From JBFWUM01 sp050247255 (GTDB lineage Bacteria; Acidobacteriota; Vicinamibacteria; Vicinamibacterales; UBA2999), in assembly GCA_050247255.1 (NCBI GenBank), contig JBFWUM010000011.1, positions 1 through 64,000 of the forward strand: a stretch of DNA of 64,000 nt, given 5' to 3'. Below, piece by piece: positions 50,087-59,410 of the stretch (position 1 is its first letter; each line of letters starts with the position of its first letter). Both the position numbers and the translations under genes were made by a program. The notes beneath the pieces were generated by a model that ran no database searches, was not told where the DNA came from, and saw nothing but the letters and a program-made list of their open reading frames with translations.

Positions 50087-51745
50087 ATGTACCCATCGGA
50101 GCCATTTCCGCACTTCGTCGACGATTACCTCGCGTACCTCCACGAGGTACATCCGAGTAACGCCAGCCTGGACGGGGTGCACCTGCACGACGACCTGCTG
50201 GAGGACCTGAGCAAGTCGGCGGTCGACGCGCACGTCCGCGCCCTTGCCGGATTCTCCCGGCGCCTGCATCAGATCGATCCCGCACTGCTCTCACCGTCCG
50301 ACCGCGTCGACCACGCCATTCTCGCGGCGGACGTCGAAGGGCGGATGGTCGATCTCGAGCAGGTGCGCGGCTGGGAGAAGAACCCGCAGCCGTATGCCGA
50401 GATCATCGGCACCAGCATCGCCACGCAGGCGCTGTTCGCCTACGCCCCCGAAGCCGAACGCGCCCGCCGCGTGGTCAGCAAGCTGCGCCAGGTGCCGCGG
50501 CTGGTCGACGCGGCCCGCGACAACGTCAAGGACACGCCGGGCATTTTCGTGAAGGTCGGCCTCGAGACGTGGCGCGGCGCGCTCAAGTTCATCGAGAGCG
50601 ACCTGCCGCGCGCCTTCTCGACGCTCGACGACCTGCACATCCTCGGCGACCTCGCCGACACGTCCACCGAGGCGGCGACGGCGATCAAGAGCTACATCCA
50701 GTACCTGGAGACCGATCTCGCGCCGCGCGCGAAGGCGTCCTTCCGCCTGGGGCGCGAGCAGTTCGAGCAGAAGCTGAAGCTCGAGGAGGGGCTGCCGCTC
50801 AGCGCCGACCGGCTGCTGGCCATTGCCGAGCGCGAGCTCCACGACGCGCAGGAGGAGTTCCGCTCGGTCGCCGGCAAGTTGAACGGCGGCGACCCGATCG
50901 CGGCCTGGCGCGCGGCGAAGGAGGAACATCCCGACGCCGGATCGCTGGTCGGCATCGCGCAGGAGCAGCTCAAAGAGCTCGAGGGGTTCCTCCGCAGGCA
51001 GTCGATCGTCAGCCTGCCGGACGGGGAGCCGGTGGTCGTCGCGCCGTCGCCCGATTTCTACCGCTGGGCGTTTGCCAGCATGTGGACGCCGGGGCCGTTC
51101 GAGACGAAGCCGAGCCGCGCCTACTACTACCTGACCGATGTCGATCGCTCCTGGCCGCCCGAGCGGCAGAAGGAGCACATGCGCGACTTCAACCTGCCGA
51201 CGCTCTGGAACATCTCGATCCACGAGGTCTATCCCGGGCACTTCCTGCACTACCAGCACCTGCGGCAGGTCGAGTCGAAGGTGCGCAAGTCGATCTTCTT
51301 CGCCCCCGGATCGTTCGTCGAAGGCTGGGCGCACTACTGCGAGCAGATGATGATCGAGGCCGGCTTCCGCAAGAAGGACACCAGCCTCAAGGTCGGGCAG
51401 CTTGCCGAGTCGCTCGTCAGGCTCGTCCGCTTCATCGTCGGCATCCGGCTGCACTGCGAGGACATGTCGGTGGAGCAGGGGATGCGCTACTTCCGCGACG
51501 AGGCGTTCCTCGAGGAAGCGACCGCGCGGCGCGAGGCGGAGCGCGGGACGTTCGATCCGACGTATCTCGTCTACTCGGCGGGAAAGCTGATGATGCTCAA
51601 GCTCCGCCACGACTACAGGGAGCGGCAGAGCGGCAAGTTCTCGCTGAAGACGTTCCACGACGCGGTGCTGTCGCAGGGGAGCGCGCCGTTCTGGGCGCAC
51701 CGGCAGCTGCTGCTCGGCGACACCGCGGACGCCGTGCTGGAGTAA
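50087..51745 (+). CDS. DUF885 family protein, probable metallopeptidase-like
   Basis: 552 aa, no signal peptide. Contains HEVYPGHFLHYQHL (HExxxGH-type metal site) at ~378-391 and EGWAHYCEQMMIE, both characteristic of DUF885. Related to M32-like peptidases in fold; substrate unknown. Divergent from rsmI, with 76 bp between starts; followed by the FmdB-type gene after 6 bp. Confidence 0.88.
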   Translation: MYPSEPFPHFVDDYLAYLHEVHPSNASLDGVHLHDDLLEDLSKSAVDAHVRALAGFSRRLHQIDPALLSPSDRVDHAILAADVEGRMVDLEQVRGWEKNPQPYAEIIGTSIATQALFAYAPEAERARRVVSKLRQVPRLVDAARDNVKDTPGIFVKVGLETWRGALKFIESDLPRAFSTLDDLHILGDLADTSTEAATAIKSYIQYLETDLAPRAKASFRLGREQFEQKLKLEEGLPLSADRLLAIAERELHDAQEEFRSVAGKLNGGDPIAAWRAAKEEHPDAGSLVGIAQEQLKELEGFLRRQSIVSLPDGEPVVVAPSPDFYRWAFASMWTPGPFETKPSRAYYYLTDVDRSWPPERQKEHMRDFNLPTLWNISIHEVYPGHFLHYQHLRQVESKVRKSIFFAPGSFVEGWAHYCEQMMIEAGFRKKDTSLKVGQLAESLVRLVRFIVGIRLHCEDMSVEQGMRYFRDEAFLEEATARREAERGTFDPTYLVYSAGKLMMLKLRHDYRERQSGKFSLKTFHDAVLSQGSAPFWAHRQLLLGDTADAVLE

Positions 51746-51751
51746 TCGACC

Positions 51752-52057
51752 GTGCCACTCTACGAGTATCAGTGCGAGGCGTGCGGCCAGCGCTTCGAGG
51801 CGATCCAGAAGTTCTCGGACGCGCCGCTCGAGAGCTGCCGCAAGTGCGGCAAGGGACCGGTGGCGAAGCTGCAGTCGTCGCCGGCGTTCCAGTTCAAGGG
51901 GTCGGGCTGGTACATCACCGACTACGCCAAGAAGAGCAGCAGCGAGGCATCGTCGGCGACAAAGACCGACACGAAGAGTGAGGCGAAGTCCGAGTCGAAG
52001 TCAGAGACGAAGACCGAGACGAAGACCGAGGCCAAGAGCGACCCCAAGCCGGCTTAG
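51752..52057 (+). CDS. FmdB-type zinc ribbon protein with charged tail
   Basis: 101 aa from GTG 51752. MPLYEYQCEACGQRFEAIQKFSDAPLESCRKCG is the FmdB zinc ribbon with two CxxC pairs; GSGWYITDYAKK follows. The last ~40 residues are Lys/Ser/Glu/Thr repeats (SEAKSESKSETKTETKTEAK). Putative regulatory protein; partner unknown. Confidence 0.9.
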   Translation: MPLYEYQCEACGQRFEAIQKFSDAPLESCRKCGKGPVAKLQSSPAFQFKGSGWYITDYAKKSSSEASSATKTDTKSEAKSESKSETKTETKTEAKSDPKPA

Positions 52058-52059
52058 CG

Positions 52060-52138
52060 ATGGTGGGTGGTCGGTGGTCGAGGGTCGGTAAATACCGGGG
52101 CGGTAACGACGATCAACCACCGACCACCGACCATCGGC
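52060..52138. repeat. GGTCGGTGGTCG inverted-repeat element between fmdB-like gene and galU
   Basis: GGTGGGTGGTCGGTGGTCGA (52063-52082) faces CAACCACCGACCACCGACCA (52112-52131), a long imperfect stem between two convergent genes. Confidence 0.82.
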
Positions 52139-52139
52139 C

Positions 52140-53030
52140 TCACACCCCGATCTTCATATCCAACGTCTCGAGGTACTTGCGGAACGGCTCTGCCAGGTCC
52201 GGGCGCTTCAGCGCGAAGTAGACAATCGCCTTCAGGAAGCCGAGCTTGTTGCCGGTGTCGTGGCGGACGCCGTTGACTTCGCACGCGTAGATCGGGCGCT
52301 CGCGCAGCAGGCGGCGCAGGCCGTTGGTCAGCTGGATCTCGCCGGTCCGATCGTTGGTGGTCGCCTCGAGTGCGGGGAAGATGTCGGGCGTCAGGATGTA
52401 GCGGCCGATGATCGCCAGGTTCGACGGCGCCTCGTCGCGCGGCGGCTTCTCGACCATGTCGGTGACCCGGTACACGCCGGGGCCGTGCGTGGAGCTCTCG
52501 TCCACGGCGACGATGCCGTAGCTCGAGACGTCCTCCGCCGGCACGCGCTCGACGCAGAGCACCGGCGCCCCGGTCTGCCCGTAGACGTCCATCATCTGCT
52601 TCAGCGCCGGCGGCTGCGCGTCGATCACATCGTCGCCGAGCACGACGGCGAATGGTTCGTCGCCGACCAGGCTGCGCGTGACGAGCACCGCATGGCCCAG
52701 GCCGAGCGGTTCGCCCTGCCGCACGTACGACACGTTGATCAACCGCGAGATCTTCCGGATCTCCTCGAGCTGCGCCGTCTTGCCGCGCTGTTCCAGGAAA
52801 CTCTCCAGCTCGAACGCCACGTCGAAGTGGTCCTCGATGGCGTTCTTGCCGCGGCCGGTGACGATGACGATGTTGTCGATGCCGGAGGCGACGGCTTCCT
52901 CGACGCCGTACTGGATGACCGGCTTGTCGACGAGGACCAGCATCTCCTTGGGTTGGGCTTTGGTCGCCGGCAGGAAGCGGGTGCCGAGCCCCGCCGCAGG
53001 AAAGATGGCCTTGCGAATCGATCGATCCAT
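52140..53030 (-). CDS. galU: UTP-glucose-1-phosphate uridylyltransferase
   Basis: 296 aa. MDRSIRKAIFPAAGLGTRFLPATKAQPKEMLVLVDKPVIQYGVEEA; RQGEPLGLGHAV; VVLGDDVID; EKPPRDEAPSNLAIIGRYIL. Makes UDP-glucose for surface glycans. Convergent with the fmdB-like gene and divergent from serS. Confidence 0.96.
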   Translation of the reverse strand: MDRSIRKAIFPAAGLGTRFLPATKAQPKEMLVLVDKPVIQYGVEEAVASGIDNIVIVTGRGKNAIEDHFDVAFELESFLEQRGKTAQLEEIRKISRLINVSYVRQGEPLGLGHAVLVTRSLVGDEPFAVVLGDDVIDAQPPALKQMMDVYGQTGAPVLCVERVPAEDVSSYGIVAVDESSTHGPGVYRVTDMVEKPPRDEAPSNLAIIGRYILTPDIFPALEATTNDRTGEIQLTNGLRRLLRERPIYACEVNGVRHDTGNKLGFLKAIVYFALKRPDLAEPFRKYLETLDMKIGV

Positions 53031-53064
53031 TGTCGCGATCCTAACTCAGATAAACTCACCAGCT

Positions 53065-54360
53065 ATGCTCGATCCGGCCCTGTTGCGAGAGGGAATCGCG
53101 TCCGTTCGCGAGGCCGTGCGTAAGCGCGGCGCCGACATGAATGCTGAGCTTGAGGAGCTGGCCGTGCTGGAATCGCGCCGCCGGCGGATGCTCCCGGAGC
53201 TCGAAGGGCTCAAGCGCGAGCAGAACGCGGCGGGCGACGAGCTGGCGCGGGCGAAGCGGCAGGGGCAGGACGTCGGCGGCATCCAGGAGCAGAACCGCGC
53301 GCGGGGACAGAAGATCAAACAGCTCGGCGTCGAGCTCGACACCCTCGAGCAGCGGCGCAACCGCGGGCTGCTGACCATTCCCAACCTGCCGCACGAAAGC
53401 GTCCCGGAAGGGAAGAGCGCCGCCGACAACGTGGAAGTGCGGCGTGTCGGCGAACCGACGGCGTTGTCCTTTACGCCGCAGGCGCACTGGGACCTCGGGC
53501 CCGCGCTGGGGATCATCGACTTCGAGCGCGGCACCAAGATCGCCGGGGCGCGCTTCAGCGTGCTGGTCGGGCAGGGGGCGCGGCTGGGGCGCGCGCTGAT
53601 CAACTTCATGCTCGACCTCCACACCCGCGAGCATGGCTACACCGAGGTCGAGCCGCCGTTCATGGCGAACACCGCCTCGCTGACCGGCACCGGCAACCTG
53701 CCGAAGTTCGAGGCCGACCTGTTCAAGATCGGCGGCGACTGGGACCTGTACCTCGTGCCGACCGCGGAAGTGCCGCTGACCAACATGCATCGCGGCGAGA
53801 TCCTGGACGGCCGCGCGCTGCCGATCCGCTACACGGCCTACACGCCGTGCTTCCGCAGCGAGGCCGGGTCGTACGGCGCCGACGTGCGCGGGCTGATTCG
53901 GCAGCACCAGTTCGACAAGGTGGAGCTCATGGTCTTCACGACGCCCGACCGGTCGTACGACGAGCTGGAGCGGCTGACGTCGAACGCGGAGGAAGTGCTC
54001 ACGCGGCTCGAGCTGCCGTATCGCACCATGCTGCTGTGCACCGGCGACATGGGGTTTGCGTCGGCCAAGACCTACGACATCGAGGTCTGGCTGCCGAGCC
54101 AGCAGACCTACCGCGAGATCTCCTCGTGCAGCAATACGGAGGCATTCCAGGCGCGGCGCGCCAATATCAAGTACCGGCCCGAGGGAACCGGCAAGGCCGA
54201 GTTTGCCCACACATTGAACGGATCGGGGCTGGCGGTTGGGCGTACACTCATCGCCATTCTCGAGAACTACCAGCAGGCGGACGGATCGGTCGTGGTGCCC
54301 GAGGCGCTGCGGCCCTATATGAACGGCGTCGAGATCATCAGGAACACGAGCCATGGCTGA
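53065..54360 (+). CDS. serS: Seryl-tRNA synthetase
   Basis: 431 aa from ATG 53065 (MLDPALLREGIASVREAVRKRGADM). N-terminal coiled-coil arm, then class II motifs 2 and 3: CFRSEAGSYGADVRGLIRQHQFDKVEL and LNGSGLAVGRTLIAILENYQQADGSVVVPEAL. A tRNA-Ser gene is ~2.9 kb downstream. The 3' end overlaps the 2Fe-2S gene by 8 bp. Confidence 0.97.
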   Translation: MLDPALLREGIASVREAVRKRGADMNAELEELAVLESRRRRMLPELEGLKREQNAAGDELARAKRQGQDVGGIQEQNRARGQKIKQLGVELDTLEQRRNRGLLTIPNLPHESVPEGKSAADNVEVRRVGEPTALSFTPQAHWDLGPALGIIDFERGTKIAGARFSVLVGQGARLGRALINFMLDLHTREHGYTEVEPPFMANTASLTGTGNLPKFEADLFKIGGDWDLYLVPTAEVPLTNMHRGEILDGRALPIRYTAYTPCFRSEAGSYGADVRGLIRQHQFDKVELMVFTTPDRSYDELERLTSNAEEVLTRLELPYRTMLLCTGDMGFASAKTYDIEVWLPSQQTYREISSCSNTEAFQARRANIKYRPEGTGKAEFAHTLNGSGLAVGRTLIAILENYQQADGSVVVPEALRPYMNGVEIIRNTSHG

Positions 54361-54835
54361 AATGACCCTGCGTGTAAACGGGGCAACCCGGCGCGTCGAC
54401 GTGGAGCCATCGACCCCGCTGTTGTATGTCCTGCGGAACGACCTGGACTTGAGCGGCCCGCGCTTCGGCTGCGGCCTGGGGCAGTGCGGCGCCTGCACGG
54501 TGCTGATCAACGGCACGGCGGTGCGCTCCTGCACGCGCACCGTCTCGACGGCGCAGAACGTCGAGATCACCACGCTCGAGGGGCTGGCGCAGAACGGCCA
54601 GCTGCATCCGGTGCAGCAGGCGTGGATCGACGAGCAGGTGCCGCAGTGCGGCTTCTGCCAGAACGGGCAGATCCTCACCGCCAAGGCGCTGCTCGATCGC
54701 AACCCGAATCCGTCGGACGCGGAAATTCGCCAGGCGATGGCCGGCACCTTGTGCCGATGCATGACGTATTACCGCGTGCAGGCAGCGATCAAGCGCGCGG
54801 CGTCGGGACAGGCAGGGCGAGGGGTGACGGCATGA
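54353..54835 (+). CDS. 2Fe-2S subunit of a molybdenum hydroxylase (IorA/CoxS-like)
   Basis: 160 aa. Plant-type 2Fe-2S CGLGQCGACTVLING with RSC, then the second cluster QCGFCQNGQILTAKALL and LCRCMTYYRVQAAIKRA. Electron-transfer subunit of isoquinoline 1-oxidoreductase/aldehyde-type enzymes. Start overlaps serS; stop overlaps the large subunit (ATGA). Confidence 0.93.
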   Translation: MAEMTLRVNGATRRVDVEPSTPLLYVLRNDLDLSGPRFGCGLGQCGACTVLINGTAVRSCTRTVSTAQNVEITTLEGLAQNGQLHPVQQAWIDEQVPQCGFCQNGQILTAKALLDRNPNPSDAEIRQAMAGTLCRCMTYYRVQAAIKRAASGQAGRGVTA

Positions 54836-57186
54836 GCGCCAACACGATGCCTGACACCGCGACTCGCCGCGACTTCCTCAAGACGACCGGCATGCTCGTC
54901 GTCGGGCTGTCGTCGCTGCCGGTGCCGTTCGGCGCCGGTGGGGTCTTCGCACAGGGCGCCGGCCCGTACCCCGATCCCGACTTCCGGCAGCTCGATTCCT
55001 GGATCGTCATCCGCCAGGACAACACCGCGACGTTCTTCGTCGGCAAGACCGATCTGGGGCAGGGGACCGGCACGGCGTTCCGCCAGATCATGTCCGACGA
55101 GCTCGACATCGCCTACGAGAACACCAGCTGCGTGATGGGCACCACCAACCTGACGGTGGACCAGGGCGGCTCGGGCGGATCCGACGCGCTGCAGCAGGAC
55201 GGCTGGCCCATGCGCCGCGTCGCCGCCGAAGCGCGCCGCGTGCTGCTGGAGATGGCGTCGGCGCGGCTCGCGGTGCCGGTCGCGCAGCTGACCGTGCGCG
55301 ACGGCGTGGTGTCGGTCACCAGCGATCCCGGCCGCCGCGTCACGTATGGCGACCTGATTGGCGGGCGCCGCTTCAACGTCGTGCTCCAGGGCGACAACGT
55401 CAACGACACCGCCGGCCGTGCACCGCTCAAGGCGGTGCAGGACATGCGGATGACGGGGCAGTCGCCGCAGCGCTACGACATCCCGCCGAAGGTCGACGGC
55501 TCGCAGCGGTGGGCGGTGGACGTAAAGCTGCCCGGCATGGTGCACGCGCGCAACGTGCGGCCGCCGGTGGCCGGCGCCGCGGTCGTGAGCATCGACGAGT
55601 CGTCTGTCAGCAGCCTGCCTGGTTTCGTGCGGGTCGTTCACAAGGGCAACTATGTGGCGGTCGTCTGCGAGCGCGAGGAACAGGCGATTCGCGCCGCGCA
55701 GCAGCTGAAGGTGAACTGGCGCGCGCCGGAGTCGCGCCCGTTTCCGGCATCGGACGATCTGTTTACCTACATCCGGAGCGCGACGCCAACATTCAGCGCG
55801 CCGGCGAGCATCGACGGCAGCCCGGACGCCGCGCTGGGATCGGCCGCGCAGGTCGTCGAGGCCGAGTACGAAGTGCCGTTCCAGGGGCACACCGCCTTCG
55901 GGCCGGCGCATGCCACCGCGGATCCGTCCGACGGCCAGATGACGATCTACTCGAACGACATGAAGTCGTACGGGTTGCGCAACGGCGTCGCCGAGTTCCT
56001 GCAGATGCCGCGCGATCGCGTGCGCGTCGTCTGGATGGAGGGACCGCAGGCCTACGGGCGCACGGCGGCTGATGACGCCGGCTTCGAGGCGGCGTTCCTG
56101 GCGAAGGAAATCGGCAGGCCGGTCCGGCTGCAGTGGATGCGCCAGGAAGAGACCGCCTGGGACACCAAGGGGCCGGCGTACGTGGTGAAGATGCGCGGTG
56201 GCCTCGACGCCCAGGGCAACGTCGTCGCCTACGACTACGACGCGCGGGCGGTCGATCACCATCATCTCGGCTACAACGAAGCGAGCACCGTGCTGATTTC
56301 GCAGCTGACCGGTGTTCGCGGCACGCCGAACCGCGGCGGCGCGGCGACCCCGTCGGACATGTACGAGATCCCGAACCGGCGGATGGCCACGCACGTGGTG
56401 TCGCTGCCGCTGGTCTGGGAGACGCCGCTGCGCACCGGCAACCTGCGCGATCCGAACGGGCCCCAGGTCACGTTTGCGTCGGAGTCGTTCATCGACGAGC
56501 TCGCGGCTGCGGCGAAGGCGGATCCGCTCGAGTTCCGCCTGAAGCTGATCACCGCCGGCCGCGGCGACGATGCGCAGTTCAAGCGGGCGCGATCGATGGC
56601 CGTGCTGCGCGCGGCGGCGGAGGCCTACGGGTGGCAGCCGCGGCCGGCGCCGCAGCGGACTGGAGCCCGGGACTTCAGTCCCGGAACCGGCGAGATCCTC
56701 ACCGGGCGCGGCGTCGCCTACTCGTATCGCAGCCAGACGGTGGTCGCGCAGATCGTGGACGTAGAAGTGAACCGCCGCACCGGGCACGTGTGGGTGAAGC
56801 GGATCGTCTGCGCGCACGACTGCGGGCTGGTGATCAACCCGGAGGCGCTGACGCGCAGCCTCGAGGGCGGCATGCTGCACTCGCTGAGCCGCACGCTGCA
56901 CGAGGAGGTCTCGTTCGACACCGAGAAGGTGACGAGCGTCGACTGGGTCAGCTCGCCGACGCTGCGGCACACCGACACGCCGGAGCGCATCGACATCGTC
57001 ATCGTCAACGGCGATCCGAACCCGAATCGCCCGGACCTGCCGCACTACGGGGCAGGGGAGACGGTGTGCAAGCCGCTCATCGCGGCGGTGGCGAACGCGG
57101 TGTTCGATGCGACCGGCGTTCGGCTGCGGCGCATCCCGTTCAGGGACGCGCGGGTGGCTGCGGCTCTGCGCGCTGCGAACATCTAA
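54832..57186 (+). CDS. Molybdopterin-binding subunit of a Tat-exported hydroxylase (IorB-like)
   Basis: 784 aa from ATG 54832. Tat signal RRDFLKTTGMLVVGLSSLPV. Xanthine-dehydrogenase-family large subunit: FFVGKTDLGQGTGTAFRQI, DQGGSGGSDALQQDG, DVKLPGMVHARNVRPP, and the C-terminal AGETVCKPLIAAVANAVFDATG. Pairs with the preceding 2Fe-2S subunit; no FAD subunit, as in IorAB, suggesting a periplasmic enzyme using a cytochrome or quinone acceptor. Substrate unknown. Residues around QRTGARDFSPGTGE come from a CCGGGACT hairpin inserted in frame. Confidence 0.9.
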   Translation: MSANTMPDTATRRDFLKTTGMLVVGLSSLPVPFGAGGVFAQGAGPYPDPDFRQLDSWIVIRQDNTATFFVGKTDLGQGTGTAFRQIMSDELDIAYENTSCVMGTTNLTVDQGGSGGSDALQQDGWPMRRVAAEARRVLLEMASARLAVPVAQLTVRDGVVSVTSDPGRRVTYGDLIGGRRFNVVLQGDNVNDTAGRAPLKAVQDMRMTGQSPQRYDIPPKVDGSQRWAVDVKLPGMVHARNVRPPVAGAAVVSIDESSVSSLPGFVRVVHKGNYVAVVCEREEQAIRAAQQLKVNWRAPESRPFPASDDLFTYIRSATPTFSAPASIDGSPDAALGSAAQVVEAEYEVPFQGHTAFGPAHATADPSDGQMTIYSNDMKSYGLRNGVAEFLQMPRDRVRVVWMEGPQAYGRTAADDAGFEAAFLAKEIGRPVRLQWMRQEETAWDTKGPAYVVKMRGGLDAQGNVVAYDYDARAVDHHHLGYNEASTVLISQLTGVRGTPNRGGAATPSDMYEIPNRRMATHVVSLPLVWETPLRTGNLRDPNGPQVTFASESFIDELAAAAKADPLEFRLKLITAGRGDDAQFKRARSMAVLRAAAEAYGWQPRPAPQRTGARDFSPGTGEILTGRGVAYSYRSQTVVAQIVDVEVNRRTGHVWVKRIVCAHDCGLVINPEALTRSLEGGMLHSLSRTLHEEVSFDTEKVTSVDWVSSPTLRHTDTPERIDIVIVNGDPNPNRPDLPHYGAGETVCKPLIAAVANAVFDATGVRLRRIPFRDARVAAALRAANI
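56662..56686. repeat. CCGGGACT hairpin in frame in the iorB-like gene
   Basis: GGAGCCCGGGACTTCAGTCC followed by CGGAA; an 8-bp stem (56667-56684) with a 2-nt loop. Same unit as the three hairpins at 13551-13637. Read through as GARDFSPG. Confidence 0.85.
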
Positions 57187-57237
57187 ACTAGGAACCGAAC
57201 CAGGAACGAGGCACCTGGAACGAGGAACCTCAAAAGC

Positions 57238-57327
<90 letters not shown>

Positions 57328-57333
57328 GCCTTC

Positions 57334-57350
57334 GCTCGCCTTCGGCGAGC
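57334..57350 (+). terminator. Hairpin just after tRNA-Ser
   Basis: GCTCGCC/GGCGAGC with a 3-nt loop, 6 bp after the CCA end, followed by a second weaker hairpin (GCTGG...CCAGC). No clear U-tract, so its role in termination is uncertain. Nothing else is seen until 57447. Confidence 0.4.
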
Positions 57351-57446
57351 TTCGGCTGGCAGGCCAGCGACCTTGTCCCGCCGAAGCGGCGCAGCCGCGA
57401 AGGCGGATGAGCTGTACTTGGCGAGCCGCATGCACCGCTGTGGGCC

Positions 57447-58729
57447 GTGGTCGATACGGCCGGGCAGCGTCGTGGGGAGCGAAGAGCTCTTGCGTGTGTG
57501 GCGATCGCGATCTTGCTGGTCGCGTCGTGCGGCAAGACCGTTGTCGAGGAAGTCACCGCGCCCGGCGCAGTCACGGGCGGGCGATGCCAGGGATCGGTAA
57601 ATGGTGTCCCAGCTGTCGTCGATGCTGACGCAACCGAGGCGACCGCAACCGTAAACACCGAGCGCGACTGTTTGTGGGCAGCGGCCGCGAGCGAGTCATG
57701 GGTCGCGGTCTCGCCGACCTCAGGCCAGGGCGATGGCTCGGTGACGGTGACGGTGGCCGGCAACACCCGTCCGCGCTCGCGCAGCGCGACCCTCACCATC
57801 AACGAAGCGCAGTTCACGCTGACGCAGCGCGCGATGCCGTGCCGCTTCGCGATTCGCGGCGCGTCACAATCCGCCGACTTCGAGGGGGCGCGCTACGAGA
57901 TCGGCGTCGAGACGCACCCCGAGTGCAGCTGGGAAGCGAGCAGCGGCGCATCGTGGATCGCCGTGAGCCCGTCCTCCGGCACCGGCAACGGGACGATCAC
58001 GGTCGGGATCGATCGCAACAGCGGCGGCACCACGCGCTCGGGCAGCATCGTGATCGCCGACACCACGATCGCCATCGTGCAGTCGGCGGCGCCGCTCAAG
58101 CCGGAGCCGCCTCCCGCGCCACTGGCGCCGCCCGCGCTTCAGCCGGCNNNNNNNNNNNNNNNNNNNNNNNNNNNNNNNNNNNNNNNNNNNNNNNNNNNNN
58201 NNNNNNNNNNNNNNNNNNNNNNNNNNNNNNNNNNNNNNNNNNNNNNNGCGGCGGCACCACGCGCTCGGGCAGCATCGTGATCGCCGACACCACGATCGCC
58301 ATCGTGCAGTCGGCGGCGCCGCTCAAGCCGGAGCCGCCTCCCGCGCCACTGGCGCCGCCCGCGCTTCAGCCGGCGCCGCCGGTCGTTCCGATTCCTCTCC
58401 CGACGCCTGCGCCGACGCCGACGCCGACACCCAGGCCGACACCGACACCATCGCCGACGCCAACGCCAACGCCGACCCCGACCCCGACGCCGACGCCGAC
58501 GCCTGGCCCAACCCCGACCGCCACGCCGACGCCAACGCCCGCGCCGACGCCCACACCGACGCCCACACCGACGCCGACGCCAACCCCGACGCCGACGCCA
58601 ACCCCGACGCCGACGCCGACACCCACACCGGAGCCGACGCCGACACCCACGCCGGAACCAACACCGACTCCCACGCCGGAGCCGACGCCGACACCCACGC
58701 CGGAACCGTCACCGAGTCCTACGCCGTAA
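57447..58729 (+). CDS. Lipoprotein with two BACON-like domains and Pro-Thr tail (interrupted by assembly gap)
   Basis: GTG start 57447. Lipobox-like LLVASC gives lipidation at the Cys. Two BACON-type repeats: ESWVAVSPTSGQGDGSVTVTV and ASWIAVSPSSGTGNGTITVGI, each with TRSGSI/RSATL endings. Then a Pro/Ala linker and a long PTPTPTP tail (58395-58729), which would act as a stiff stalk. Collapsing the 127-bp duplication plus gap gives 351 residues in one frame. Likely surface-exposed; ligand unknown. Its 3' end overlaps the next gene (convergent) by 11 bp. Confidence 0.8.
58148..58247. other. Assembly gap with 127-bp duplicated flanks
   Basis: 100 Ns. 58021-58147 is repeated exactly at 58248-58374. 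Confidence 0.95.
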
Positions 58730-59387
58730 TCGTGTCGGGGTCGTCCTGGCCGAGCACCGCGCGGACGAACGTGTCCTCTGGTACGGCGCCGAGGATCTCG
58801 ATGCTGCCGTTGACGATCGTCTTTGGCACGCCGGTCACGCGGAACTGGCGCGAGAGGTCGATGAACTCGGTGGCCTCGACACAGGTCGCGGTGATCTGCG
58901 CGTGCTCAGCCGCCATCTTGTGCGCCAGCGTTACGGCGCGGGGGCAGTGCGGACAGGTGGGGGTGACGAAGACCTTGATGTCGATCGGGCCGGACGCGTG
59001 CGCCGCGATCAGCGCGCGGCTCTCGGCCGACAGGCCCGACTCGTCGCCGCCGGCGACAATGACCGCCTCGACCAGCGACATGAACTCATAGCCGGCGGGC
59101 GCGCCCAGGAAGCGCATGCGGGTGTCCTGCCCGTCGCGGAGCAGGACGATCGCCGGCACGCCGTCGACGCCGAACGCCGCGGCGCGCTCCTTCTCCAGCA
59201 CGAGATTCACTTCCTCCACGGTGATCCGATCGCTCAGCGACGCCAGTTCATCGAGAATCTGCCGCGCGATGAGTGCCGTTTCCGGCGCGCCGATCGTCTG
59301 GGTGAAGAAGAGGAGCGTCACGTGGTGACGGAGGCCCTCCAGGTGACGTCGCACTGTCTGCCGGTCTTGCTCGCTGAGGAGGGCCAT
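58719..59387 (-). CDS. Glutaredoxin-like protein disulfide oxidoreductase
   Basis: 222 aa, two thioredoxin folds. The C-terminal one has the redox motif FVTPTCPHCPRAV and the cis-Pro loop TGVPKTIVNG. The N-terminal one has TQTIGAPE where the other active site would be, so it is redox-dead, as in AhpF/PDO-type proteins; its VDGVPAIVLL loop remains. Partner unknown; no peroxiredoxin gene is adjacent. Confidence 0.85.
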   Translation of the reverse strand: MALLSEQDRQTVRRHLEGLRHHVTLLFFTQTIGAPETALIARQILDELASLSDRITVEEVNLVLEKERAAAFGVDGVPAIVLLRDGQDTRMRFLGAPAGYEFMSLVEAVIVAGGDESGLSAESRALIAAHASGPIDIKVFVTPTCPHCPRAVTLAHKMAAEHAQITATCVEATEFIDLSRQFRVTGVPKTIVNGSIEILGAVPEDTFVRAVLGQDDPDTITA

Positions 59388-59410
59388 GGGGAGAAGTTAG
59401 GAGTTAGGAG

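Noticed and set aside
58395..58729. CCGACGCCGACG tract as a non-coding minisatellite or CRISPR
   Set aside because: It is in frame with the BACON protein and encodes Pro-Thr repeats ending in a stop codon.
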